Assembly: GCA_013407085.1 (NCBI GenBank)
Contig: JACCGJ010012622.1
Span: forward strand, 1 to 64,000
Reading direction: 5' to 3'
DNA: 64,000 nucleotides
Origin: Atriophallophorus winterbourni
Taxonomy: Eukaryota; Platyhelminthes; Trematoda; Plagiorchiida; Microphallidae
Position 1 is the first letter of the stretch; every line of letters starts with the position of its first letter. A model generated the notes under the pieces. That model was not told the DNA's origin, searched no databases, and saw only the letters and a list, made by a program, of their open reading frames with translations. The position numbers were made by a program, and so were the translations under genes. Shown piece by piece: positions 29,022 to 40,949 of this stretch.

Positions 29022-31720
29022 TCAGGCAAATAGTTCCAAGAGAAACAAATTTTTACCAAGAAAAAAATTACGACGAATATCCAATCGGGAATGCGGAATG
29101 CTTAAAGACTTTGAATGTTTCCGTGTTCGAGTAAGGCCATTGGGCTTTTGTAAGTGTTTAAGGGGATGGTTTTCAGTGTGCAGGATTTTGAATCTCAACA
29201 TGAGGCCACTACGTATCCCTCGTTGGGTAAAATCGTGTAGGTTCAGTTTCAACATTCGCTCTTTGAACGGCAAAGTTCTGTAACGGGAGACCAACTTTGT
29301 TGCATGATCATTAATCCTGTCGAGTAGTTCGATATCCTTCCTCAGCCATGGTGCCCAGGCTTGTATGGAATATTCCATAACAGGACGTATATATAATTAC
29401 CCGGGGTAGGGTTTCGGGCGTAAAAATCCGGAATATTCTTTTCAGAAGTCTCAAGATACGCCAAGCACTGTTGAACACTCTCCGACAATAATGTCCATGT
29501 TTAAGATTAAACGACACCCTGACACCGATATCTTTTTATGCGGTGGTCCAGACGAGATCTTGCGTGCCCAGCTGACTCGCGTAGTGCAGAGATTTTACAA
29601 GCTGCATCATTTTACATTTCGCACGGTTAAATGTTAACTCATTAAACTGGGACCAACGAAATAAGATGCACAGATACCGTTGTAATGCCATACAGTCATT
29701 AACAGACCTGACACGTTTCCATATTTTAATATCTTCGGCACATAGTATCGAGTTACATCCTATATTTTCTACTATATCGTTCATATACATCAAGAATATA
29801 AGAGGTCCAAGCACCGAGCCTTGCGGAACTCCACTCTTGATTTCTATTTTTCTAGATAAGGTGCTGCCAACGCAAACTTGGACGTGTCTATCAGTAAGAT
29901 TGTCCCATATCCAATTTAGCAATATTTCCGTTATTCCATACGATTCAAGCCTTTTGATTAAGATGTCATGGTTGACTCTATCGAAAGCTTTGGAAATATC
30001 GATGTAGCAAGCATGTACGTCTAGTGCCTTGGTCCAATCCTCGAACGTTGTAAGAAGGTTAGATAAACAGCAACTATCTCTTAGAAAACCGTTCTGTGCT
30101 GCGGTTAAAAATTTGGTTTTCAAAATGTTCTCTTATGCGCGCAGTCGCAATGCGTTCCATTAATTTAGAGATCACCGGAAGTAACGTTACCGGTGTATAG
30201 TTTGCTGTGTCTGAACGGCTACCGCCTTTATAAGTAGGAGTTATCATCCCTGCTTTCCGTTGCGGTGGTATTTTCCTTCATTTATGCTTGGATTGAATAT
30301 GCGAGTGGGAGGAGCAGTCAAAGCAACGCCACACCTGCGAAGTATGGCGGGGGTTATTTTGTCTGCGCCAGGGACTTCTTTTCGTTTAGTTTACAAAGTT
30401 CCCGCCCAACCATGTATTCGTTGATAGACATTTCACTGAGTAATTTCAAATGTGTCGAATTTGGTGAAACATGATATAGGATACAACGCTTGGGATTGAA
30501 GACAAATGAGTAAAACGTTGCTAAAACATCGGCGGTAGCTTGGGCAGCGTGGGTTAATCCATTAGGTGTTGGTACAGAGAATACACCTGTTTTGATCTCT
30601 TATCGTTCATTTACTATCTTGTAGAAAAGCTTAAGTTTCTTCTCCATCCTCTTAAGCATGCTCCATTGGAACTGCATGCGATCTTTTCATACAAGAGTCG
30701 TGACGTTATTCCGTATCTTACAGAATCGCTTCCAAGTTGTTTCGTACCAAACTTCTTATGAGTTACCCAAGACTCTCGCTTAACAGCTAACCATTTCTTA
30801 GTTCTACTCCGAATAACAAACTGGTTGTTGTAGTTGCATTTGTGTGGTACCAAAATCGAGTGTTCGTCGATCTTCGAATTCAGATAATTTAGAAACGAAT
30901 TGTAATATGAGCCAGAATCAATTGAATCAAACTCATGAGTGTGTGCATCCCGGAGACTAATACTTAAGGATTGAAATTGTATTTTCATTAAGACTTTCGC
31001 CTGTTCGCTCAATACTTCAGCACTACATACATAATCAAACAAAAGCACCGCATGATCACTCTTTCCCAGTGGTGCCAGGTATTGTATATCCTCTAAAGCG
31101 GTTGCCTCTTGAGTTAAGACGAGGTCAAAGGTTGAAGGTTGGTCAAGACCCCGTATGAGATTTGGCTGTTTAACGTGGTTGTGCAGTGAAGCAATTTCTT
31201 TAACCTCCTTGAAGTTATGTTCAAACGAATGTAGGGAGTGCTCACCTTTCTGAAAAAAAGATGCGGGAGATTAAAATCGCCAATGATCAGCAATTGCGTA
31301 GTCTGGCATCTTGTGATGTGTTGCAAGGATTCGATTAGCTTATCGTTGAATGAGCTTTCGGATGATGGCGAGCGGTAAATGATGCCGATCATACATTCAT
31401 CTCCAGTGACTAGTTTTACTGAACAACACATCGTATAATGAAGACTGAGGTCAGGATGATCGATGACGTTACACTGCGTTAAACGTTTATGATAGTAGAC
31501 TGCGACTCCACCACTAGATCTTCGATCGCGATCGCGACGGAGTAGTGAAATTTTCGGACTAAAAAGCTCAGCATCAGTCATGCAGGACTGGAACCAAGTC
31601 TCTGTAACTGCAACCAATCGGGTGAAAGTCTAACACAAAGCTCACATAGTTCAGCTAAATTGTTAGTTACACACTGAGCATTTGTATATATGCACTTGCT
31701 CGTATTTATCTTACACAATG
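29022..31720 (-). pseudogene. CR1 ORF2, endonuclease and reverse transcriptase (broken)
   Basis: Endonuclease 31617-31114: VAVTETWFQSCMTDAELF, SSGGVAVYYHKRL, GIIYRSPSSESSFND and LIIGDFNLPHLF. Linker 31048-30614: DYVCSAEVLSEQ and RSRTKKWLAVKRESW. RT from about 30520: KKSPGADKITPAILRR-like, then AAQNGFLRDSCCLSNLL, YIDISKAFDRVNHDIL, SGVPQGSVLGPLIFLMY and CAEDIKIW, where FADD has become CAED. C-terminal piece 29378-29022: YSIQAWAPWLRKDIELLD. Frameshifts separate the pieces. Confidence 0.75.
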
Positions 31721-31738
31721 TCGGATCGTGTACTGTAG

Positions 31739-32543
31739 CTATTGGTCCGACTTGTGATGAGCTGGACTCTTTTCGTTTTTGGGGGTAGAAGTTTGACTGT
31801 CAGTAACAAGAATGCAATCAGGCTGTGGTTGCGATGGTTCTCCGGGTTTGAGTGAGGGGACACGCTTGGGCACGCTTAGTCTCACATCTGGTGGAAATTT
31901 CGAGCGGTTAGATTTCCAGTTGGTATTCATAGCGATAGCCATTTCAGTCGTTAAAAAAGTGATTTTCAGAGGACTGTGCCCATTGCCTTAGCAGTTAGAG
32001 GCTCTAGGTATTCTAAAATTGTCTACGACAATGGAATCACGAGATCCAACAGCATCGGCAATGTATAACCATGGCTCCAAATCATGTTGCTTTGATTCCG
32101 ATGCTGATACTACATCACCATTTTCGGGGACACCGAGGAATATTAAACTACGTGAAGTTGACTTGGATTGACCTTTTCTTTCCCACCAGGGTATGTCGGC
32201 TTGGACTCGGTAGGTCAAACCGGGACAAGCACTGAGTAGATACGCATTGAGGGTGACTTTTTCCATTTCAGATTTAGTTCGCAATGTCACCCTTCATAGG
32301 CGCGGCTGCTCTTCGTGTGGGGAGACTTTATGTCGAGTTGAACGCATCATCGATGTAGGTACCAATGCTTTCAAGCCCGTGTGTACAGAGCTCAGTCCAT
32401 TTATTGAACTCATGTGCTTTTCTTGCTGAAAAATTGAATCTGTCGATTCCGGGATATTTGTGCAGATTACACTGAAAGCGATATAGGTCTAAGTAGAATG
32501 AGTGGAGACAGGGTTTTTTGGGGGAAGGGCTCGGATCTAGCAA
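31739..32543 (-). pseudogene. CR1 ORF1, C-terminal region (broken)
   Basis: Three pieces in different frames: SARKAHEFNKWTELC (32543-32328), YRVQADIPWWERKGQSKS with LIFLGVPENGDVVSASES (32290-31988), and an AIAMNTNWKSNRSKFPPDVR end (31942-31739). Near-identical wording to the ORF1 at 13922-14640. The PHD-like finger is not preserved. Confidence 0.65.
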
Positions 32544-32987
32544 CTAGACGATGGGGAGTCCTGGACAAAGTGTTCACAATTTTACAAGATAAGGACCTAG
32601 GTAAACAGGGTTCAGTAGCTCCATTATATATATATATAAATAAATTTGGGTGTTTGTATAACTTTTGTTATTTGCAATATTTTTAAAGAAGTTTGTTGTA
32701 TTGTTTGTATCGGTATTGTTTTATTTGGATTATTTCCGTAGTACTTTGTGTTTAGTGTTATCTTTTACCTCACGTGCTGTAAGCTAATTACACGTAAGTA
32801 TATGGTATGTAAATTGTCTATTATAAAATCAATTTATTTTTATATACCCCATTCTGTTGAATGTATGACATACATGGCTCTATCGATAATCACACGTAGT
32901 TTTGTGGTTTGAGTGGACACATGCGCCTTGTAATGCTCATTAAAATTTTACATCAAACTTCATCGTGCGTTGCTTTGCGTGTGGCGC

Positions 32988-35241
32988 ATGAGATCTCAAC
33001 GTGTAGCCCTATATTGTGGAATAACTATTATTTTATGCATCGTTCTTTTCGTAGCTAGAAATAAAACTTCGTTGTTGACTGAATTGAAATACTCCAAAAA
33101 TCTGCAGAGAAATAATATTTCCTTAGAATATATTCTGACAGATGAGGAAAAACGGTTGCCACTTGCTTTCAGTGTGATTGTCTACACGGATTATTCTCGC
33201 GCAATTCGTCTTTTGAAGGTGATATACAGACCTCATAATATTTATTGCATTCATGTTGACCGCAAAACAAATATTCATGTTTACGAAGAAATAAAGTCCT
33301 CGATAGCAAATATTGGAAGCAGAATTTATCTCGTTCCTCGTGAATTGAGCATATCTGTGAGGTGGGGATTCACGAGTGTCCTGCAGTCGGAATTTATATG
33401 CGCAAAGATTTTATTGGCGAAAGACAAAACGTGGAAGTACTTTATCAATCTTACAGGTCAGGAGTTCCCGCTGCGCACTAATTGGGAGTTGGTTAGTGCA
33501 ATCAGCAAATTAAACGGACTAAATATTATAGAAAATGTGCGAAAGCATCGCAACGCAGTGCGATTTCCCAAATCACACTATTTCGGTAAAACCGTAAGTT
33601 GAAGTGACTTGATGACAAATATCATCTTCTTTTTTGCAAATTTATAAACAATTGTTTCACGAATTTATATATAAAATAAAGTTGACTATTACTTTTTAAA
33701 GTAAGTAAATATGAGTCAGATTAAAATTTCTAAATCCAAATAATAGGTAAAATAGAGAGAAATTTTCCATATCATGCAAAAACGTATATTCTCTTCCAAA
33801 ATCATATGCAGAAAACGTTTTTTGGCTATCTGAATCCTTATTCAAAACTTAGGCAAGAAATATTGTACTTACTTATCACAATGCAAAAAGAGCGTGCTTC
33901 TAGAAACATAAGAGACCACACACTTATTTCGGCACGTTCGCAAATGTTTACATATTTTGGGAGGCAAAAGTGTACTATTCTTTTAATTTTATTTCTAATA
34001 GACAGAACAAACAGTGCATTTTACATTGCTATAGTGCACTTCTATTTAATTATTCAATCTATGTTTATAATTTGATCCCATGATTTCTTTTTTTTAATAC
34101 CCAATTTATTGATTGATCCAGAATATCCGGTAAATAAATACTCAATACAGAGCAAGTGTACCAACGAAATTGTTAAGATTGTCATTTACTGTGCGTACGT
34201 TGAATTCTATTACACGTAAAAACAAATCTTGTACGACGAGAGTACATAAAACCAAGTTTTTCCCAGCGTTGTGATGGAAATACATTGACAAATGTATTTT
34301 GTAAAATCATAAAACAAGTTTGCATGTCAATCGAAGACATCTGAGCCTAAATTCTATTCAGAAAATATGCGACCTTTGATTCCAATTACAATTAATCGCC
34401 TATAGTTCAACTCTGAGCTCTGCTGGAGATATACGAAAACGAAGATATGATGTATGACCAGCTCATACAAACTAGAAAGTTACCAGGATACAAAGAGGCA
34501 CCCTAATTTCTTTGCTAAATAAAATCGCTGCTTTGCGGACAAAAGCTGTCTTTTTCATAAATAGTTTTATAGTGAGAAATCAGGAACATTTTGACTGGAG
34601 ATCGTGTTAATATTGCAAACAGGACGATACAATTATCATCATAAATTTATTCAAATTCGATCTTACTAATTATGTATAGGTGATAATTATATTTGTTTTA
34701 TATTCCTTACTAATTTTGTTCGTTCTAGTTTCACTGGCACAAAGGAGCTGTACATATAGTGGCTAGACGCGAATTCATACACTATATGCTGAATGATATC
34801 AAGGCAATTGCGTTATATCAAATACTGAAGAATCATGAAAACGAAATGCGAGAGAAAATTGTTCCAGATGAAACATTTTTCGCTACCTTGAATCATAATC
34901 CCTCTGTTTTTCGTGTAGAAGGATCAAGTTCTACCGAATACAATATAAGTTGGATACTTCGAACCAAAATATGGGACGAATTTGGCTTGCAGTGTGGGAG
35001 TGGTATTTGGCGTCGGCATATTTGTATGCTCGGCCTGCGTGACCTACCGATGCTTTTTGACGAGGCTACATTTTTTGCAAACAAGTTTGCTGCGGATGTG
35101 GAGCCGGTTGCATACGATATAATGGAAATGTGGATAGCCTCTAAAATGAGATATGAAATGAGATGTAAAAAACAACACCCAACATTCAATGTAAACTTTT
35201 ACAGATTGCAAAAGATTGATGTAATCCCGAACGTTTGCTGA
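32988..35241 (+). CDS. Core-2 beta-1,6-N-acetylglucosaminyltransferase-like protein (GT14), two exons
   Basis: Predicted Golgi type II membrane enzyme that adds GlcNAc in beta-1,6 linkage to core-1 O-glycans. Coding exons are 32988-33593 and 34729-35241. The intron starts GTAAGT and ends TTCTAG in phase 0. The product is 372 residues (human GCNT1 is 428). The start is the ATG at 32988; the upstream in-frame TTG is not used. Residues 7-23 form a signal anchor. Family blocks: VIYRPHNIYCIHVDRK (79-93), VRWGFTSVLQSEFICA (124-139), WKYFINLTGQEFPLRTN (149-165), HWHKGA (204-209) and VPDETFFATL (246-255). Glu250 aligns with the proposed catalytic Glu of the Branch family. Substrate specificity (core 2, I or other) cannot be read from the sequence. 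No internal stops or frameshifts. Confidence 0.93.
33594..34728 (+). other. Intron of the GT14 gene
   Basis: 1135 bases with a consensus donor GTAAGT after codon 202 and a TTCTAG acceptor after a T-rich stretch. AT-rich. No LINE fragment is recognised inside, unlike the intron of the GT31 gene. Confidence 0.88.
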
Positions 35242-35297
35242 ATAGCCTGGGTATATATTAGGTATTGTTACAATAAGCGGTTGATATGGATTAACGA

Positions 35298-35303
35298 AAT
35301 AAA
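35298..35303 (+). terminator. Polyadenylation signal AATAAA of the GT14 gene
   Basis: AATAAA lies 57 bases after the stop codon, in a typical position. Inferred, with no transcript evidence. Confidence 0.6.
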
Positions 35304-35309
35304 AATTTG

Positions 35310-35850
35310 TTTTCACCTAGCATTCTTCGACAACTATAATTGAAATTATATCAGTTAACTGATGGATGCATCAAAACTATTTGGAATTAATAACATTTAA
35401 AAATAACTTATAACTCGCAAGGTTTCCAGAGAAGAAATATTCAGATTCGAGAGAAAACATATCGCTCAAAGCGAAAACAGTACTTTGCCGATCCACGATT
35501 CATATTCGTCAACGGAAAATATTTGATCTTATGCAATGATTAGTAGATGATAAATGTTGAAAAGACTCCAAACAACGTAATCAAATGAAAGCTCAACAAA
35601 ACACGTAGAGCCTAATAAAAATAAGAACATCACGTCAAAAAAGCCACATACGGACAAAATATTACAATTGGAAAAAATCCAAATTTCATAATTTCGAATA
35701 TGAATAAAATAGAATGAGCAAAATGGAAGTTATTTGTTATATATATCTATTTTCATATATATATCTGACAATCGAGTATCTATCTTACTTATCTTTCAAG
35801 CTATTTATATATTCTCCATTATATGATATATAACTCTCCTATCCCCATCT
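35310..35850. other. Non-coding stretch
   Basis: AT-rich sequence with no gene recognised; short TA-rich tracts near 35740. Confidence 0.5.
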
Positions 35851-35890
35851 GTATCTGGCTATCTATCTGGCTAACTGGCTAACTAGCTAA

Positions 35891-35942
<52 letters not shown>

Positions 35943-35955
35943 ATCTATATCTTTC
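35851..35955. repeat. CTAT/GCTA microsatellite
   Basis: Imperfect then perfect CTAT units with some GGCTAA variants. It is the reverse-complement motif of the GATA tract at 28597 and lies on the other side of the GT14 gene. Confidence 0.9.
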
Positions 35956-36000
35956 TCTCTCCATCCTCCGATCTATTCATCTATATATCTTTCTATCTGT

Positions 36001-36790
36001 ATAACACAACCGATACGAAGAACCTGCAACTGGATCTCGATATGATTTACACCTGGTCCCTAGACAAAGAAATTCCACTGAATGCTTCGAAATGCAGTCT
36101 ATTGTCGCTCAACAGGAAGTTGAGCAAATAATATGATCTAGGTCGTTCTGTTTTTAAACCTGACTCCACCGAAAATATTTAGGCGTGATTATCCATCTGA
36201 ATTTGAAAATCAATGCAATGTCGACTCGATGTCAGCAAAGCTGAAAGTAACTTGGGTCTCCTTAGAAGAGTCATAGATTTGTTTGACACCATCATTGTCT
36301 GCAAATGGTTTTCAACCTACATCCGCCCTCATATCCAATATGCTATACCGCCATGGGATCCTTGGCTGAAAAAAGAAACTCAGCTATTGTAAACTCCAGA
36401 GCGCAGCGCGACAACACCTCGTCCTGGGACTTTCTAATTATCCATAAAAAGGAGACTTATTATATCGAATTTCCATTATGCTTAATACAGACGCAAACGA
36501 GGAGCACTAATCTTCATTTGGACAGTGGTGAATTAAAAAATCATTCTTGAAGTCGCTTGTTTTATCTTTTAGATAACACACAACTACGTCGACACTAATC
36601 GAAACTTTACCAATATCAAAAAAGTTTGAACTGCCGCGACTATGCATTTTCCGTTGGCAATGTGCAATTGTGGAATAGTTTACTTACTCAGGTTGTACAA
36701 TCTGGAACCGTTGACGTTTCCAAGAAATCGCTAGATGTCCACATGAACAAGTATGTTTTTGACGTTTGACAATAATCTAACAACATTTTG
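36001..36790 (+). mobile_element. CR1/Jockey-like LINE family H, C-terminal remnant
   Basis: In mixed frames the plus strand reads TKNLQLDLDMIYTWSLDKEI, PLNASKCSLLSLNRKLSK, a YDLG block, SNLGLLRRVIDLF-like, TYIRPHIQYA, PPWDPWLKKE and a final LWNSLL-like region near 36670. This is the RT thumb and C-terminal region of a LINE ORF2 distinct from the other families here. Full of stops. Confidence 0.6.
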
Positions 36791-36799
36791 ATATTTTTA

Positions 36800-37255
36800 A
36801 CCCTCCGACCGATGTAAATTGGGTCTTGTATATCATAGCTTTTTCACCGCATAGCTTTCTGAACCAACTAGCAATTAGAATTTCTTCCGCTATGGATTTT
36901 CGAACGTTCAAAACGAATGTTGGCAAAACAACTGAATAAATTGCAAAATTCCAGCCTCCTTTAACGCTATTGCTTCATCCCGAAGGAATATACCCCATTG
37001 AATGTCCATCCACGTTTTATTTGCTTCCACTAAGTTAATGCAAAAAAACAAAAATTTTTGGAAGTAAAGCAAATTATTTAGAGAATAATTACTTTGAAAT
37101 CTTTTATATAAAATTCTGAACGTTAGGTTTTATTAATGTACAACGTTCGTCATTTTGACTTTTAACGTTTTGTTTTAAACTACTAAAAAATTCGGACGAA
37201 CATCCGGCAAATTCACCTGGTGACGAACCACAAATTACAATTTTCAGATAACTTA
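36800..37255. other. Non-coding stretch
   Basis: No gene or repeat recognised. Confidence 0.45.
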
Positions 37256-37259
37256 TTTT

Positions 37260-37290
37260 GATTCAATTCAATTCAATTCAATTCAATTTA
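37260..37290 (-). repeat. CR1-I terminal TTGAA repeat tail
   Basis: Five to six TTGAA pentamers at the 3' end of the LINE, marking its terminus. Confidence 0.8.
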
Positions 37291-38470
37291 ATGGTTTAAA
37301 AAGCACATAGCTTTACAAAAACTACAGAATAATGTGCGAATTACAAATAACATGAGTAGTAAAACGGGGTTTGTTTGCCTACTGATTAGTTCAGGAATCA
37401 CGTAAAAATACATAGAGCAGAAATTGTTTTCAACCGGTTTGATAGGGTAAATATGTATAGTTTACTTCGAAGCATGGTTTCAAAGCTTTATGATGCAGAA
37501 TATATTGTTTCAATGTTTGGATTGGTCGACATGAAGTTGTCCAAGTTCGATTTGAATATATCCAAGTTGGGTGAATGTGCAACGTTACGGGGTAGGGAGT
37601 TCCAAGTAAAACATACACGTACAGAATAAAAAATACCTTCGACACTTCATCCTCGAGTCGGGAATAAGTACTGTATAGTTATGACTCCGGCTTGTTCGTG
37701 GTGGTAGTCGTGTGAATAGTTGATTCAGGGGATGGTTGTGGGTATTCAGTATATTGAACATAAGAATCAAGTCGCCTCTAAGACGGCGGTAGCGAGAGTC
37801 GAAGAGATTGAGGCTCGTAATCCGATCTTCGTATTGTTTATGTTTTAAACCACGTACGAGCTTGGTGGTCCGATGATATATTCTCTGCAAGAGACTGATG
37901 TCCTTCTGTAGCCAGGGTGACCAAGCCTGAACCGCATTACGCCAGGTTGGCCTCCAGTACGTATTAATTAATTCGATGAAAAGTTGGCTTCGTGAAAACT
38001 CCCGAACCACGCCCCGGTTAAGAAGAAGCATACTCGTGACGTTGTTATAGCCAGCTGTGGCGTTATGCGAACGGTTTTAAACGTGCTGCTACCCACACAT
38101 CCAAGTTCCTTCTCCTTGTCAGTGCTTTTTAAAGAATATGGGAACCAAGGGTTTGTTGTAAGAGAAACTCAAAATATCTTCCAACAGTCAATACCTTGAA
38201 TTTGCTGACAATAAAAGGTAGTTCATTTCTAACTGACCAGTCTTGTAGGACATCGAGGTCCAGCTGAAGCTGTCTGCAATCTTCAGTTGTGCGTACTTGG
38301 GTCCAGAGCTTGATGTCATCTGCAAATAACAAGATTTTGCTGCGAACAAGTTTCGGTTTTTACGTCGAACAAGCAAAACTGGAGAAAGTTGAGCGACAGA
38401 AAAATTATAATTTTTAATTTCATACAATTCGATGTAAATATAGATTTTATACACAGGTATCTCCCACATT
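37260..38470 (-). mobile_element. CR1-like LINE family I, 5'-truncated
   Basis: The minus strand encodes an RT end: LLFADDIKLWTQVRTTEDC and LQDWSVRNELPF (38332-38129), then WSPWLQKDISLLQRIYHR, TTKLVRGLKHKQYEDRI and FNILNTHNHPLNQLF (38031-37585), with the 3' UTR to 37260. It ends in five TTGAA units (minus strand). A 155-base copy of its 3' end lies at 45510-45665 in the GT31 intron. Confidence 0.75.
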
Positions 38471-38569
38471 TGATTATATTATTAGTTTGTACACAGAAAA
38501 TTACACTTGCTATTTAGATTCTTGTTGCAGCCTCTTTACCTAGTACGACAAATACTTAATGAACAATTT

Positions 38570-40945
38570 GGCGTTCTTTAACGCTGAAATCTGATGAATG
38601 ATTGGTGTGGTCTACAGGTCACTTTCATCTATGGAATCGTACAACCATCGGTTGATCCAAATGCTTTAGCGCTTGACTCGCACTCAGCAAGCAACAATAA
38701 TTATTATGGGTGATTTTAACCTGCCTACCCTTCATCTCAGAGACGTTCACTATCAACAAACGTTAGAATACCGAATAGAGAGGTACTAGGTTCAGTACCT
38801 TCATGTAATCATGTTCACGATTTCAATCGGAGAAGAGATTCTGACCATCCAACCGTCTTGGATTTGGTGTTAACTTCGGAAGAACAATCCGTCGAAACTG
38901 TCGGATTTGAGGATCCGATGGGTCTTAGTGACCATTCAGTGCTTTGATCGACTATGTTTGCAGTATCATCAATTTCTTGTTCTTAATGGGTTGGTTCGCC
39001 AGGTAGATAAATTGGCCATGAATAAATCGCTCGTGCAGTAACAGCATTGGCTGATAAATCACATAAGGCCTGACTAGTAATGGAACAAACGTATAGAATT
39101 TCGGAAACTGGAGATGGACGAGAACTCGCAGATCGTTCTTAAAATATCCGAACATGAACGTCGTTTTGTTTTCCGCACTAGAACAAAAAAGTGGATAGCG
39201 CAGCGTGGATGCAGCATAAAGCCAACAATAATTCTAATAATTGGCAACATTTCTGTATGGTTCGCGACAAAGCGACTTCACTTATTCATGAGAATAAGGA
39301 AGCTCACCAATGGATGCTGCTGACAATAATGGAACACAACCTTAAATGACGAAACAAAATTATGAATGCGAAAGGAAAAGTCAAATCTGGTATTTTTGCC
39401 GTTCAGAATGGCAAGAAACACGCTGAGACCGCGTTGGAAGCCGCAAATGCGCTCGCGATTTCCAACTCTAAATTGTTCGTGCAAAATGTTGTAATGGAAC
39501 GTTGTGAGTATATAATCGACTCAGGAATCGAAACATTGGGCGGCATTTTGATAAATCCAGAGAATGTTGCAATTCATTTGCTAAAAAATGTAAGAAAATC
39601 CTCAGGTGCGGATGTCATCACACCCGATGTGCTCAGGTTCTGTCATCGTCATCTTTGTGCACCGCTTTCCAGCCTGTTCAACTATTCGATGCTTAAGGCA
39701 GTGATACCGAATGTTTGGAAGTCCGGCGTGATTACATCGAACTTTAAAGGAGGCTACCGATCTGGCGATGCAAATTATCGTCCGGTCACACTATTACCTG
39801 TTATTGGTAAGATCATTGAACGTATATTCTGGGAAATAATGGTTGCCCACTTTAAATTGCGTAATTTGATTTAGCCAGCACAGCATGGATTTCGATCGTA
39901 TCGCTTTTGTCTAACAAATCTTATCATATCGTTAGACGACTGGACGAAGTAGTTGGATAGAAGTTATTGCATCCACGACTGTTACTTAAACATTTATTTT
40001 GACAAAGTCAATCAGCATTTGCTTCTTCAGAAACGGATACGTTTAGGAATACACGAACCACTCCTCTCATGGTTTGGCGACTACCTGTCCGAACGCCACA
40101 TCCGAGATAAAGTAAACGGAGTGCTATCTCAAATGTTTAAAAGCACCAGTGTATGACATTCAACATACGGAACAGTAAGATGTGCTACCTGGCAAGAATG
40201 TTCTTTGGACATATCGATTGGGAAATGAAATCTTGACTTGGAGCTCGTTAGATAAAGATCTTGGATTGTAAATTAGCGGTAACCTGAAGATCACAGCTCA
40301 CTGCCAGAATACATATTGACAGGCCAACAGACTTTTAAGTATCTTCTGAAGAATATTTGGTAGATTGGTAACGTTACCAAAGTTAATAACCGTCTACCCT
40401 CTCCCTTAGATGGATTATGCGGTAGATGTCTGAGCTAATTGGATGCGAAAATATATTTCTGTCTTTGATAAAATCTATCACAAAGCAACAAAGTTAGTGA
40501 TGGGTATTTGCAATGTTTCGTACAACAAAATATTGCGACGTCTGGGTCGATATGACTTTACCCAAAGGCGGATAGGGCGCGATAATATTCTGACCTATAG
40601 AATTGTGTCTACCGAAGGACATTCACTAAAACACTTGTTTGATGTGTGTGGTGGCAAAGTGTCACGCGGACATACGTTATCCCTTTATGTTTCAATTTCC
40701 CCTATTGATTTTTAGCGCCATTTTTTCGCCGTACTTTCTTTGGAGTTCCCTACCCCAACATGTGGTGGACTTTACTTGGCTGATGGTGTTTAAAGCGAAA
40801 TTGGACTTACAAATGCGAAAGCATATCATTTGTGAGCCTTACATTCGACAATCTCTATTACTATTTATACCATTATATTTTTCACATTTTAATTCATACC
40901 GTAATTCTGAGGTGTTTCAATGTATTAACTGTGTTAACCGAAAAA
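38570..40945 (+). mobile_element. CR1-like LINE family E2, decayed
   Basis: An endonuclease end near 38600-38900 (IGVVYRS, IIMGDFNLP), a linker (ERRFVFRTRTKKWIAQRG at 39155-39210), and RT 39362-40156: VKSGIFAVQNG, NVRKSSGADVITPDVLRF, SGVITSNFKGGYRSGDANYR and AQHGFRSYRF. The FADD block is deleted between about 40150 and 40160. The C-terminal part 40443-40715 has FDKIYHKATKLVMGICNVSY. The 3' end near 40945 carries ATCCTTGAATCCTTGAA. Its RT half is the closest relative of the 15360-16600 segment. Confidence 0.7.
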
Positions 40946-40949
40946 TCCT

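Larger units (their letters stand above)
28815..32640 (-). mobile_element. CR1-like LINE, near full length (ORF1 of family E1, RT of family F)
   Basis: On the minus strand, ORF1, endonuclease, linker, RT, C-terminal region and 3' tail follow in order. ORF1 and endonuclease are close to the 13463-15354 copy. The C-terminal region and the tail (repeats of GAGTTCT) match 61900-62475. Many stops and shifts. Its 5' edge is near 32640, about 350 bases upstream of the GT14 gene start. Confidence 0.8.
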